Positions 38,080 to 49,048 of a DNA stretch of 64,000 nt are shown here, in pieces (the stretch's first letter is position 1; each line of letters opens with the position of its first letter). This DNA is from Dioscorea cayenensis subsp. rotundata (Eukaryota; Streptophyta; Magnoliopsida; Dioscoreales; Dioscoreaceae). The notes below the pieces were generated by a model. That model did no database searches. It worked only from the letters and a program-made list of their open reading frames with translations, and was not told where the DNA came from. A program made the translations under genes and the position numbers. Location: positions 4,058,054 through 4,122,053 of the forward strand of contig NC_052484.1 in NCBI RefSeq assembly GCF_009730915.1, in the 5' to 3' direction.

Positions 38080-38690
38080 GAGGGGCATGGACTGGTTAAC
38101 TGGGCCCATCAGATCCGATTAATCCAAAGCTGGACCTAAAATCGGCCCGTGTTACAATGAGAAACCGCTGAGCAGGTCTGACCCGGTGGACTTGCTGAGT
38201 CCCGGCTAAGCCGGTCTAACATGACATGTTTTAATTTTTTTAAATTATTATTTAAATAAAATTTTATTCTAAAATTAAAATCTTCTTTTAAAAGTTGAAG
38301 TTTATGTTATTGATGGGATTCCAACCTAGCCATTGTGCATAACAAACCATCACATTTACCAATTAACCTACAATGTTTTAAATGCTTCTTCGGTAATATT
38401 GCCGTAGCTTTAGCCCAAATAAAACTTGTTGATCCCCATCCTACAACTATCTCTATAACATGTATTTTTATAATAATAATAATAAAAAAAATTTAATAAT
38501 AAAATTTAAAAAAAAAAAAATCAACCCGTTTGGTCACAGGTTGGGAGGCTCCCTTGTAACCGAGCTGGTTATAGTGCGGACTGGTTACAAGTTACCATCC
38601 CGGTCCACCAGATCAGCTGAGCTGGCGGGTTATCCCGGATAGGTTTTAGTCCGGGCCGGGCCAAACCTAGCCCGTGCCCAATTTAGATAG
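38080..38690. mobile_element. GC-rich-ended insertion beside the exon 1 donor of the MRS2 pseudogene
   Basis: About 610 bp absent from the paralogous intron start about 15 bp after the exon 1 donor (minus strand). The ends are rich in CCGG, GGCCCG and CCGGTCC words and look inverted (GGGCATGGACTGG at the left, GGGCACGGGCTAGG reversed from the right); the centre is AT-rich. This resembles the nonautonomous hAT-like elements at 18.2 and 49.4 kb. A clean target duplication was not found. Confidence 0.55.
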
Positions 38691-39598
38691 AAATTCCACA
38701 ATACCTGCTCCAACGGACGCTGGTGAGGACTGGAGGTCCGGGCCTGAAGTTCCTGAACGAAAGGAACCACCGAAGGTTCCTTGGAATTCGGTACCAAAAC
38801 CTCATTAGCAGTGATAATAGCCTTGATATGCTCCAGATTGATCACGCCCTCTCTCTTCCCAGAATCGTTGACGGATACGAGAGCAGCGGATCAAGGACTC
38901 TGAGATCACGCGCTGGGAGCCCAGTCCGCCGCATGATCGAGTGCTTCCCGACCTCCTCCAGGTACGAGCCTCCGCTAGCCGCTACCACCAGCCACTCCCT
39001 GCTCGCCGTTCCCTTCCTCCTTGCCCCCAGCGCCGATATCCGGGGGTGCCCATCGTCCTCCACTGCCGCCGGCCCCCGGTTCGATGATCGCTTCATCGCG
39101 AGATCTCCGATTGGGTTTCTAGGGTTTCTGAGCTCCTCGCATTCCGAGGACTTGAACGAGATATGGAAACTCAAAAGAGACGATTGTTAACTGTTAGTAC
39201 TTCGATGGTGCCCGGGTTTTTCATGAGTTTTTCTATGTAAACCATTTGAATCGACCTTGAAACCGACCAAACAAATAATTAAGAGACACGTCATACTACA
39301 CTGGTTTGTTTTACAATGACTTACGTGGGTTAGATAGGATTGGTGAAATTATAAGTGGAGTTGTATATTTGGAAAGCGAGAGGTCAACTGATTGTGGGAT
39401 AGTCTACGTGGCATTGACATCAGATAAACAAAGAACAGTTATATTTTAATTAATTTATTTGTTACGTAAAATTCCTTAAATACCCTTTGTAAACTTTTTT
39501 GAAAAATTAAAAAATTTTATTAGCCAAACCCATTGACATGAGCCCTTTGTTTGCAGGGTTCAACTCCCCTGTCACATAGATAAAATCATTTGGTATAT

Positions 39599-39800
39599 AT
39601 ATATATATATATATATATTTTTTTGACACAGGACGATAAACGTCACGGTCCCCCCACTGGGAGAAGTCAAGGACAGGCGCCAGAGCATCGCTCCACAGCA
39701 CCTTCACCCAAGCACAAAGCATCGCGTGGAGCAAGGCTCGAATACGCGACCTCCATGAAACTCTTGGGGACCCGGTACCACTAGGCCATTAGGCCGGTGG
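39599..39800 (-). mobile_element. tRNA-derived SINE
   Basis: A 13-bp duplication TCATTTGGTATAT flanks it (39586-39598 and 39801-39813). Reading the minus strand from 39800, an A-box-like TGGCCTAGTGG and a B-box-like GTATTCGAGCC are spaced as in a tRNA promoter. The body ends CGTCCTGTGTCAAAAAAA and then AT repeats. The matching place in segment copy 1 (near 30370) is empty, so it arrived after the duplication or was lost from copy 1. Confidence 0.88.
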
Positions 39801-40587
39801 TCATTTGGTATATTTAAAAACCCACACACCCATTATTTGTCTATTTTATCAATATATATATATATATATATATGAGGCTGTGTTTTTCGTCTCAGCAGTT
39901 ATATTTAAATTTAATAGTTACAAATCTCTGGTGAGATAAAAACCAACATATACCCCTAGCTACCCATTCTCTATAATTTTTTTATTTTTAGTTCATGAAT
40001 TCTCTGTATATATTATTATTTAAAATTATATTTTTGTTTAATTTTAAAATAAATTAATTCTATGTCCCTATAATAGTGGGCAATTGGTCAATTGTTAATA
40101 GATGGTATTTTTAAAATCATTTTTTTATGTACTCGGGAAAATACATTTATTTATTTTTATGTTTTAATTTTTAAAACTATTTATAGAATAAAAAAAATAA
40201 TGTACGAATTTGTTTAGAAAAATAATTAAATTCTAAATATAAATAATTAATATGGAGCAAGTCAAAGTTAAGGCCATTTGCGGAAATTCAGGGAGCAAAG
40301 TTAGATGTGTAATGATAATGACAGTAAAGCTTATTTATGAAAGCAATTACTTTAAGCAACTCTATTTTGCCGTCGTATATATATATGGGAAATGTCTCCA
40401 TAGTCATTCTCACTCTAATCTAAATCTAAAACAAGTGTTTTAGAGTTATTTTTGTTATTTGGAAAAAAATTACACAAAAAATATTATTAAATTAACTAAT
40501 TGGTAAAATAGTTGTCCACCTAAAATATTTATTAAATTAACATATCTATATTAACCACTGTAACCTTAAACTTTATTAGTATTCTTC

Positions 40588-40627
<40 letters not shown>

Positions 40628-40713
40628 TTGGTATTTTTGTTTTGAGTTTTTAAAAACCTAGAAATGTTTGATGACAATAGTTAAAGAATAAGCTAATGAT
40701 TGCTATGTATAGG

Positions 40714-41817
40714 CAGTGGCGGAACCAAGGGGCGCAAGCGGGGGCTTCAGCCTCCCCCCGGCTCCGGTGAGGTTGCTTTCTGGCACAATGAAGTTAGGTT
40801 TTTTTAATATATATTAATGTTATATAATATTTTTTTTGTAAACAATTGTCATATAATGTCAATGTGTTTCGGTGGTTGGTGTGAATTTGATGACTAGAGT
40901 CCACCATGGGTTGCAATGTTGAGTTTTTATACTTTTATTAAAAACAAGTTTTTTATTTTCAAAAAATTTAACAAAAAAATTAAATTGATAATGAGACATT
41001 GAAATTTCATTTATTAATATTATTTATAACTTTTCAAATTTAAAAATTTATAAATAATATTAATAAAATTTATAAAAATAAATTAATAATTAAAAAATTA
41101 AGTTGATAATGGGTTGTAATGTTAAGGTTTTGATACTTTTACTAATTAAAAACAAGTTTTTTTTTATTTTCAAAAAGTTGCTAAAATTTAAAATTTTAAT
41201 AAATTTAAGGGAAAAATTAAATTGATAATGAGGCATTGAAATTTTCAATAAAAATTTATGAATAATATGAATAAAATTTATAAAAATAATTTAATAATTT
41301 TAAAAAATTAAATTGATAATGGGTTGTAGTGTTAAGTTTTTAATACTTTTACTAATTAACAAGTTTTCTTATTTTCAAAAAATTGCCGAAATTTTAAATA
41401 TTTTAAAAATTTAAGAAAAAATTAAGTTGATATTGTGGCATTCAAATTTCAAATTTTCAATAAAAGTTTCTAAATAATATTAATAAAATTTATAAAAATA
41501 ATTTAATAATTTTAAAAAATTAAATCGATAATGTGGCATGGCAAATATAAATTAGTTGTTCAAATATAATAATATACATATTAAAGTGAATGACTGATTG
41601 TATAGTTGTTTGGTTGGAAATAGTTTTTTTTTAGTTAGATACATCATGACAACAATAACAGTTCAAATTATAGTTAATGTTCTTTTTTTACTATATGTAT
41701 ATTCAAATTGTAGTTATATTATTGAACTATTTTTACTGTAGATAATTATTTTATTTGATAATTTTTTTTACATTCTGGTTTTAGCCCCCCTACCGGTAAG
41801 TTCTGGTTTCGCCACTG
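40714..41817. mobile_element. Nonautonomous hAT element, Tip100-like ends
   Basis: Inverted ends CAGTGGCGGAACCA and, reversed from the right, CAGTGGCGAAACCAG. An exact 8-bp target duplication TGTATAGG flanks it (40706-40713 and 41818-41825). The interior is AT-rich, with a roughly 180-bp unit (GATAATGGGTTGTAATGTTAAG) repeated about three times, and encodes no transposase. The CAGNGGCGGARCCA terminus is typical of plant Tip100-type hATs. Confidence 0.92.
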
Positions 41818-41904
41818 TGTATAGGGGTGATGAGTACATTTTAATGTTATCACTACTGCACCATTAATTATTATTAAACATTGTTAATCACTGTTAACTA
41901 GTAT

Positions 41905-42465
41905 TAAGGGGCCGTTTGGATCGCGGAATAAGAATAGAAATGAAAAGAATAGTAATGGTAATGGTAATGAATGGTAATGGGAATGAAAACTGTGTTTGAT
42001 TAGTAAAAAATTTCATTGGGAATGGAAAAAAGAAAAATAAAGTATGTTTTAAAGTTACCATTTTGCCCTTAATTCAAATGAATGATATCGAAACATTACT
42101 CATTTTAAATTTTTTATTAGTGAAATATTTGAATATTATATATTTGTATTATTATCTTATATTAATTAAATAATTTATTTTTATTATGATTTAAATTACT
42201 TACTACAAATAACTATTATAAATATTTAGATATTATTGCCCATTTTAATAATTATAATTAAATATATACGTTAAATATTTTGTATTATTATTATTATTAT
42301 TATTGTTGTTGTTTATTTTAAAAATTAGAATTAAATATATTTGTTAAATATGTTGTAATTAAATATTATAGGAGAAAGGCATTAATGTCTTTTCCCTTTA
42401 ATTCCCATCCATTACCATCCTTTACTCCCAAATTTGGGGGTAATGGAGATTAGCCATCCATTAAG
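41905..42465. mobile_element. MITE-like sequence, right end unclear
   Basis: It starts GGGGCCGTTTGGATCGCGG, a common plant MITE terminus, followed by repeated GGTAATGG words. Near 42400 the inverse (ATTCCCATCCATTACCATCC) appears, so the two sides form inverted repeats. The expected terminal CCAAACGGCCCC is missing, so the right side is probably truncated or interrupted. Confidence 0.5.
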
Positions 42466-42600
42466 GTAGTGTTTGGTGCCCTGGATATCCCAGGATAGGG
42501 ATGGGATATCAAGGGCTATAGCCCCATCCGGGTGTTTGGTTTTCGGGATAGGACTGGATGGGGATGTCCCCCATCCCTGAAAATGGGATGAGTGGCATCC
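42466..42600. mobile_element. GGATGGGATATC-rich terminal fragment
   Basis: The segment GGTAGTGTTTGGTGCCCTGG is followed by palindromic ATCCC/GGGAT words and a second GTGTTTGGTTTTCGGGATA. It looks like one end of a DNA transposon. The matching other end was not found, and it abuts the Ptta-like coding remnant. Confidence 0.4.
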
Positions 42601-43180
42601 CACCAATTAGTGACTGTAAGAGGTGCAAGTGTTGAATTTCGAGCCAATGTTCCTAAGAAACTGTTGAACTCATTCAAAGCCTTATCATCTGGTTCTATTG
42701 GCTGATTTAATTCATTCAAAAATATTGGCTTTTGGTTTTCCTCAGATCGTGTGTGAACTGCTTTCATTGCTGTTTGATCTCTCTTTTTCAGTGTAGAAGG
42801 ACCTGCATTATATATAAAAGCATTATAATTGCATTGTATATACATAAACATGATTATATATTGAATTTAATAATTAACCCTACTAAGCTTGTAATTACAT
42901 TCTCAGTTGCCACTGTTGCAACTATTGGTGGAGGTACCCCAATTTCCATGGTTGAATTTTGATTTATTTCTTGTTGATTTTCAGAATCTATATGATCTAG
43001 ATCTTGTTGCTCAAGCCCAATCCTCATTTCTTGCTCCATTTGTACTTCATGTTCTTGATCATGATTTGTTTGTGTAGCTTCCTCTAATGCATGATCATGA
43101 TTTTGTCATTGCAAATATGAAGCAATAGTCCCTGGTTTCAGAAATTTCTTTGTTTCCTTCATTGTAAATATTCAGAATTT
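42601..43180 (-). pseudogene. CACTA (En/Spm) Ptta-type transposase remnant
   Basis: On the minus strand a segment includes KAVHTRSEENQKPIFLNELN and ALNEFNSFLGTLARNSTLAP, typical of the plant transposase (Ptta/En/Spm) domain. Upstream in the same direction are polar segments (EQEMRIGLEQQDLDHIDSEN) that could be earlier exons. The domain runs into the 42.5-kb terminal fragment instead of its normal continuation (usually TVRNWWD followed by a conserved tail), so it is truncated. Confidence 0.75.
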
Positions 43181-43566
43181 CTTACTCACAAGATTTTTCT
43201 GCATCCATACATGTCAAAATCAAGTCAATCATGACAAAATATATATACTATAGCAAGTAATGTGTCAAAGAGTACTTAAAAAAATTTCCTGCACTAGTAA
43301 ACATACCAAACCATATGACATATAATGTTGGTTGCATTCAAGACATTTGCTCTAAAAATTATCAACTCATCCCTAGTCACATGAAATTATTTTGGAAAAA
43401 AAAAATCACAAATATTATTAGCTTGAAAAGAACAAAATAAACTAAATATGCATTAGAATAAAAATGGAGACATGCAAGATAATAAAACAAAAAATTCCCA
43501 ACATCATTTAATATCAACCATTACATTTACAAAAACTAGATATATGATAGAAATAAAAAAGCTTTT

Positions 43567-44200
43567 CTACTCATTATTATCCATCCAATCCCAATCAGTA
43601 TCATCAATATCTGAATCCACTTCTATCTCTTCATTTTCTTGGACTTGTAACAAATGTGAAGTTATATCCATAGTTTCAACAGCTTGATCATCTCTTGCCC
43701 AATTTATAGATTCTGTATCATCATGTGATTCACCAATATCATGTGAATAGTCATCAATCTCACTCCAAAAAACTTGCTCAATATTTGGACAATTTTCCTC
43801 TTCAAGGCCATATAAATCTCTACGAACTTTTTTCATAACATAATGTAGCCCAACTTCAATAGGATCTTCAATATAGAACACTTGTTGCACTTGTGAAGCA
43901 ATGACAAAAGGATCATCCAAGTAGCATAACTTGTTAAAATCTACACAAGTGAGCCCATAATCACCTTTCACAACCTGAAACCAAGCACATCTAAATAGCA
44001 CAACATTGAACTTGCCCAATAATCAATTGCAATTATTTCATCTATTGCTCCATAGTAAGTAACATCTCCAACAATTGGATTTTGATCCCTAGAACTTGAA
44101 AAACTTGGAGTTAAAGCTTGCAAAGTGACTCCACTATTTTGAGTTTTGCATCTTGCATCACGTTTTTTAGTGTGAAAACGAAATCCATTGATGTAATACC
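43567..44200 (-). pseudogene. CACTA element protein, DUF4216-like domain, frameshifted
   Basis: The minus strand reads GYYINGFRFHTKKRDA, then QNSGVTLQALTPSFSSSRDQ and NPIVGDVTYYGAIDEIIAID, then after a frame change near 44015 GKFNVVLFRCAWFQV and DDPFVIASQVQQVFYIEDPI. This is the order of the DUF4216 region found in TNP2-type CACTA proteins. The tail is acidic and ends WDWMDNNE. The frame break lies at the join of the two halves, so the product is not intact. Together with the Ptta remnant it marks a decayed CACTA transposon reading leftward. Confidence 0.8.
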
Positions 44201-44362
44201 CTTTTCTAATGATCCCAATTTTCGAAAAACATAGATATGTTTTCTAATATGTAATGCAATACAAGTACTAAGCAGAATTGTCTGCTTATAGTGAAACCAC
44301 AAAAAAAGAAAAGCCAATAAGTATGGACTATGCACAAAACAATGAAAAAAATATGACATCAA

Positions 44363-45925
44363 TGATCCAACACGAGATCAGTTCTATTATATAAAAAGAG
44401 CCTCATGCAAAAGAATGCCACATCATAGTAGAACTATAACTTTATGAAAGAAACATGAGTAAATTCTAGTTTACATCTAGGTCCATGCCACAAGGAAAAC
44501 TAAAGAGAATGCATATTGAATTATAAATGCATCTACAGAGTGTCAAAGTTACCAATTAGGCCGTGGACAAGGAATGGAAAGAAGGCACATGGCTAAGCAA
44601 CAGTAAATATGCGAGAACAGTAATGAAAAGTAAGTCAGTCCAAAGCAGCTTCCTAATGATATTTAAAGCTAAAAAACTATATAACACAGTTTAAAGGTGA
44701 AATGCATGAGATGAGAGTACTAAAAATATCAATCCTAATGGCCAAATGAACCATTCAGCATATTCTCAGTAAGCATCTGTGTGTAACTCCTCTGATAACA
44801 TAATGCCCTCTAAATCAAATACTGAACTTTGCCAGAGTGCAGTTCAAATCCGGTCCAAATACAGCACACAAAGCAGCATGCCTGACAAAAATTTTCAGCC
44901 TTTTGGTCCTTCAGATATCAACTACTAATGTTCAATATGCATCATTTTGTCAATAAAGATTTTAAGAGATGATGGGTATTCTACAAGCCATTCCAAAGGC
45001 TAAGGTTATGCATTTGAATTATAGGAAATTGAGGAAATTGAGCCCACTGCAAGTTGGCATATCAGAGGTTTATTGACAAACAGCAAGGGATTAAATAATA
45101 CAATTCTCTATATATATGGAAGTATACGCATGTTACTGAAACATTTTAAGTATTTGTATAAGTATATAAGACCATAAAATCAATCAATATAGAGAATCTA
45201 TTATGATATCCTTTTCACCTATCATGTGTTCTTTTGCCTATATATATTGAGTTGATATATATGTAAAGTAGAGGTTCTATATATATGCTAGTGTGAATTG
45301 TGAAAGGTTGATCCTATGATTTGGTAACTAGCTAAGAAATGAATGCAGGGTGCTTCTTCACTACATCTGGGGGATTGCAGAGCTTTAAGCATCCATTGAA
45401 CCTAGTGAAACCAATGCCTAGGGTTGATAGCAAAGGGTAAGTATGTGGTGCTAATTTCAAAGTTGATGCCTAAGCTAAGAAGGAATCCCCCATGCCCAGA
45501 GTTGGAAGTGCAGCAGATTGGTCCTCACAGTACTAGCATTTTATTCCCAATTATACCCTTGTCTCATCTATCTACTATTTATTTTATTTTATTTTATTTT
45601 ATCAGACAATATATGTTGCAATCTGGCTATGTTTCCTTTCTAATCCTACAAAATGTTTGGTTGGAGGCTGTAGATGATAACCAAATCAGTTATCTTTGTT
45701 TGTAATAGAGACAAGAGAAATTATTAATAGCATGGTACTATATATGTATGAAATTACTGAAATAAAGCAAAAGAACATACGTATATAGATCATGATCATC
45801 ATAATCAGCCCATTGCAAGTTGGCATATCAAAGATTAAACCAAGAGAGTAAAATAAAAAAGAAAGAAAAATATTTTCCATGTTCTTACAAACAAAACACA
45901 TATAATGATAAAGCATGTTGCTCAC
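44363..45925. other. Region between CACTA remnants and the partial 46-kb gene, no gene seen
   Basis: Mostly noncoding. A 25-bp sequence with core TGCAAGTTGGCATATCA occurs twice, near 45048 and 45809. Read on the minus strand it resembles a branch/acceptor region (GATATGCCAACTTGCAG). It may therefore belong to introns of the partial gene to the right, or be a direct repeat left by an insertion. Confidence 0.35.
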
Positions 45926-46814
45926 GTTTATTAACTAGGGTGGTAACAGGAATGCGTTCACCCTCTCCTGCATTTTTACTGTCATGGACTAATGCAAGAA
46001 CTATGTCATCCTCCACTTGTTTTTCACCAGGATAGACACAAGGCTTCTCCATGATACAAGAAATAAAATGATTAACAGTCATGTACATCAGATTGAATAT
46101 AAAAAACACACACATATACCTCATCAGCTCCAAGGGATGCAAGTAGTTGTAGAGGAACAAATGATGCAATTAAAGAACTATAATTCACCTCCAATTCTGT
46201 ACAAAGAACATTAAATTCAACACATCTCACAACTATTCAGCAATAAAAACATTAACAAAAGGAAAATTTTAATGCACAAGAAAACTAAACATCTCAAATA
46301 AAACAACCAAACAATCTCAATTTCACGAAAACCAATCTAACAATAAATCCTGAAAAGAAAAATCCCAGAAAAGAAGAGAAAAGCACACCAAATAGATGCC
46401 ATACCAAAAGATAGAGAGCACGATCAACAACAAGAACCCCAGAATTGAAGCAAGGGATCAAATTTCACAGTGCAAGTCAAAGGGATGAATGCGATGGCCT
46501 CGGATCTGAGAAGAAGTTGATGATTTAAGCAACGAAAGAGAAGGAAATAGAGAGAGTGTAAGATTAGGGTTTGAAAAGAATGAATGAGTAATAGTACCTT
46601 TAGGAATTTCACGGATCTCTCCTTCGTTTGAATTACAAACATTCAAATCAGGATGGATTTGAGGATACAGAGAAGGGGACCGAGAATGCCCTTGTTGAAG
46701 ACGGCGCGACAGGAGGAATCGGAGGCGGTGGAAAGGATGGAGATGACGATGTTGGTGAGATTGGGGAAAAGGGAATGCGTGGATGGTGGAGGAGGCGGAT
46801 CGGGAAGAGAACAT
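45926..46814 (-). CDS. Partial gene of unknown function, three exons seen
   Basis: Three minus-strand segments splice in frame with GT-AG borders: 46814-46598 (ATG start), 46196-46120 and 46046-45926. The first ends in phase 1 and the second begins with the two missing bases, which supports the joins. The product starts MFSSRSASSTIHAFPFPQS and is rich in S, R, H and P for about 55 residues, compatible with an organelle-targeting peptide. It continues EIPKELEVNYSSLIASFVPL, QLLASLGADE, then KPCVYPGEKQVEDDIVLALV and HDSKNAGEGERIPVTTLVNK. I do not recognise the family. The 3' exons were not found; CACTA sequence lies in that direction, so the gene may be cut off or have a long intron. Confidence 0.5.
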
Positions 46815-47221
46815 AAAATAAATTAATATAATTGCGTTATATTTCATTTATTAGAAAACTTAAAAGAAGCTTCCAATCAAATTAATATATAGATTTCATT
46901 TAAATAGATCACTAAATTTGAGAGTGATTTGTTTAATCTAATTTATTGTTGCGTGGATGATTTGGTTATTTTATCACTGATTTTCATCTTTTTATTTGCA
47001 AAAATACCCATGTAAAGCATCACAATTGTATATATGCCCATAGTTCTCTAATCTTTTTCTTTGTATATCACTACATATTTTTTTTAGCAGTTAACCTTGA
47101 GGTATTGTTTTGATCATTAAATAATTTTATACAAGTAACCCATTCCCCCTTATTCAAGTGTTTTTATTTTATTTTATTTTATTTTATGGTTAACTTTCAT
47201 GTATATTATGAATCCACGATG

Positions 47222-47267
<46 letters not shown>

Positions 47268-47600
47268 GTATTATAAAACAGGATGCTTGGGCAGAAATAA
47301 CATAATTAAGCGATAAGAGATGATAATGATGGAATAAATATTAAGAGGTATGAAAAAAAATATTGACTTTGAATGGAGTCCTACAAGAGAAAAATAGATA
47401 TAAATAATATTTATAAAAAAATATTTAATAATTGTAGGACTAAATTTTGTTTGGGCAAAATTTATTGAATATATATATAATATTTTTCTCCATGAATACA
47501 TATGTGTACTCCATTATGTTTGATTATTAATTTTCTTAATAAACAAAAAAACCTTTTAAGAATTTTAATTATATAGTGCAACAAATAAAAATACAATTTT
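46815..47600. other. AT-rich spacer with a (TAA)n microsatellite
   Basis: No gene. A (TAA/ATA)n array of about 16 units occupies about 47221-47268. A (TTTTA)n stretch lies near 47166-47185. Confidence 0.6.
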
Positions 47601-47610
47601 ATTTCTAAAA

Positions 47611-47642
<32 letters not shown>

Positions 47643-49048
47643 TACAAAACTTATGCATTCTTGTTACATATGCAACGGTTTTTAAAACCGCTGCCTATCA
47701 TAACCTATATGCAGCGGTTATAAACTGTTATGTTAGTGCAACCGCACTATTTAATTGGCATGATTTGACACATAGACCAAGTGACGTGGCAAACATGGTG
47801 ACGTGGCATGGAGACTTAGAGTGCAAGGCAAACATCTTGAAGATCTTGGTGAAGATATTTTTAGTAAGTCTATAACATGGTGCTAAATATCTTGAAGATC
47901 ATGATGAAGCTATCCTAAAGATCTTGGTGGAGTTATTTTTGGCAATGCATTACATTTGAAGACAAGATCATATCAAGACCATATTTAGATGATTTGATTG
48001 AAGACTAAATATGGTGGAGCTTAATTAAAGAAAGATTTATTCATGGTGTGAATGAAGATATGATTTGAAGAATCCTTAATTGAAGTCTATTGAAGGCAAG
48101 ATTTGAGGACCAAACTTGGGTGAATTGAAGATCAAGTTTGGAGAATCTTTGAAGACCAAATTTAGGAGAATTTGGCAAGTTTCATGGAAGACGCACAAGG
48201 ACGTGCGCCCCTTGCGAGGGGACTGTGTGATGAGGAGCTGAGGAGGTAGGCTAGTTGCCGGCAGTCGGGATCGGGAGATTTGGCTGCATCGACTCGGACT
48301 AAGCATGACCGGGAGGTTGATGGGTCATGAGGTCGTCCGCAACATAACCAGAACTCAGTCAAGTCAGCAGTCAGGGCCATGTTGCAATTCATGTTACAAC
48401 AGGAGTTGCAACAGCTAATTTCGGCAGGTTTTTAAATTAGTAGCCGCGGAAATTCTAAAAGAGGTATGTGCTATATTTGGGACGTTGAGGCGTCTATATA
48501 AGCTACCTTGCTCGTAGATTGAATGGGGGACTCTTGGATAACTCTTGGAGGAGAGTTGGTGAGCACTAGACAATCTAGAGAGGGTAGTGTTATTCATTGT
48601 TGAGAGAGTGAGTGACAAGTATTTGTACTCATCTATTTTTTCTCTTTTAGTGGATTGTTTATCTCCGAGCTTGGCCCCCCAGACGTAGGCGAGTGGACGC
48701 CGAACTGGGTTACCAACGTTGTGTGTCTCCTTGTGTTTATGTGTCTCTTTCTTTGATGGTTTGTGTGAGTTTTCTTATGAGTGCTTGAATGCTATCTAAT
48801 ACCCACAAACCACACCGGAGGAACTAACATGTACTTTTTAAAACATTTGCAGCGGTTGTATAACCGCTGTATATCTATCTTAATATGCAGCGGTTTTTGC
48901 AACAAATTGAGTCAAATGTAATACTTATTTGGAAAATTGCTTACAACGATATAAAACCGCTGCAAAATTGCTACAATAGGTAGCCTATTGTAGCAGTTAT
49001 ATAACCGCTGCGAGATAACCGCTGCATAAGTGTTGTTATGTGGTAGTG
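47600..49048. mobile_element. CACTA-like element with GCAGCGGTT subterminal repeats, host of a solo LTR
   Basis: Reversed, the right end reads CACTACCACATAACAACAC, followed by many copies of GCAGCGGTTAT in both orientations. The left side near 47660-47730 has the same AACCGCTGC words, but its terminal CACTA is not recognisable. CACTA elements have exactly this kind of subterminal repeat array. No transposase is present. The middle is taken up by a solo LTR. Confidence 0.7.
47731..48829. mobile_element. Solo LTR nested in the CACTA-like element
   Basis: A 1099-bp block starts TGTTAGTGCAACC and ends GGAGGAACTAACA, giving the inverted TGTTAG...CTAACA borders of an LTR. A TATA box (CTATATAAGC, about 48494) and a downstream stretch with CCCCCCAGACGTAGGCG then GCCGAACTGGGTTACC match the style of Copia LTRs. 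The flanking 5-mers are TGTTA and TGTAC, an imperfect target duplication. CACTA subterminal repeats resume right outside both borders. No internal retrotransposon sequence remains. Confidence 0.8.

Larger units (their letters stand above)
32209..39096 (-). pseudogene. MRS2/CorA-type magnesium transporter, broken tandem copy
   Basis: Six exons correspond one to one with the intact copy: 39096-38705, 35758-35498, 34796-34668, 34367-34222, 33457-33322, 32487-32209. Exons 2-6 have exactly the lengths of copy 1 (261, 129, 146, 136, 279 bp), with splice sites kept and no stops. Exon 1 is 13 bp shorter: a 9-bp in-frame loss in the alanine run, and a 4-bp loss at the GATCACGATCG site that puts TGA (38844-38842) right after GRERA. 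The first in-frame ATG after the break is in exon 2, which would remove about a third of the protein. The pore motif is GIN instead of GMN (ATG to ATT). A recent pseudogene is the simplest reading; rescue by an unseen alternative start or a sequencing error in the 4-bp site is possible. Confidence 0.85.
31197..40545. repeat. Tandem segmental duplication, copy 2 (9.3 kb)
   Basis: Head-to-tail partner of 23115-31196. It is longer because of extra blocks missing from copy 1: about 200 bp near 31325-31540, about 810 bp at 36058-36866, about 610 bp at 38080-38690, and a SINE at 39599-39800. Outside these blocks the copies align closely. Confidence 0.9.

Noticed and set aside
38705..38845. Restart of the broken MRS2 copy at 38845 as an N-terminally shortened protein
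   Set aside because: The apparent start codon there is GTG, not ATG. The first ATG in frame is in exon 2, so efficient initiation is unlikely.
45330..45540. Plus-strand small peptide gene (segment ending ELEVQQIGPHSTSI)
   Set aside because: It is short, has no supported splice structure or signal peptide, and matches no known plant peptide hormone motif.
46458..46598. Extension of the first exon of the 46-kb gene past the donor at 46597
   Set aside because: The downstream frame is T-rich, looks like intron, and breaks the phase match with the next exon.
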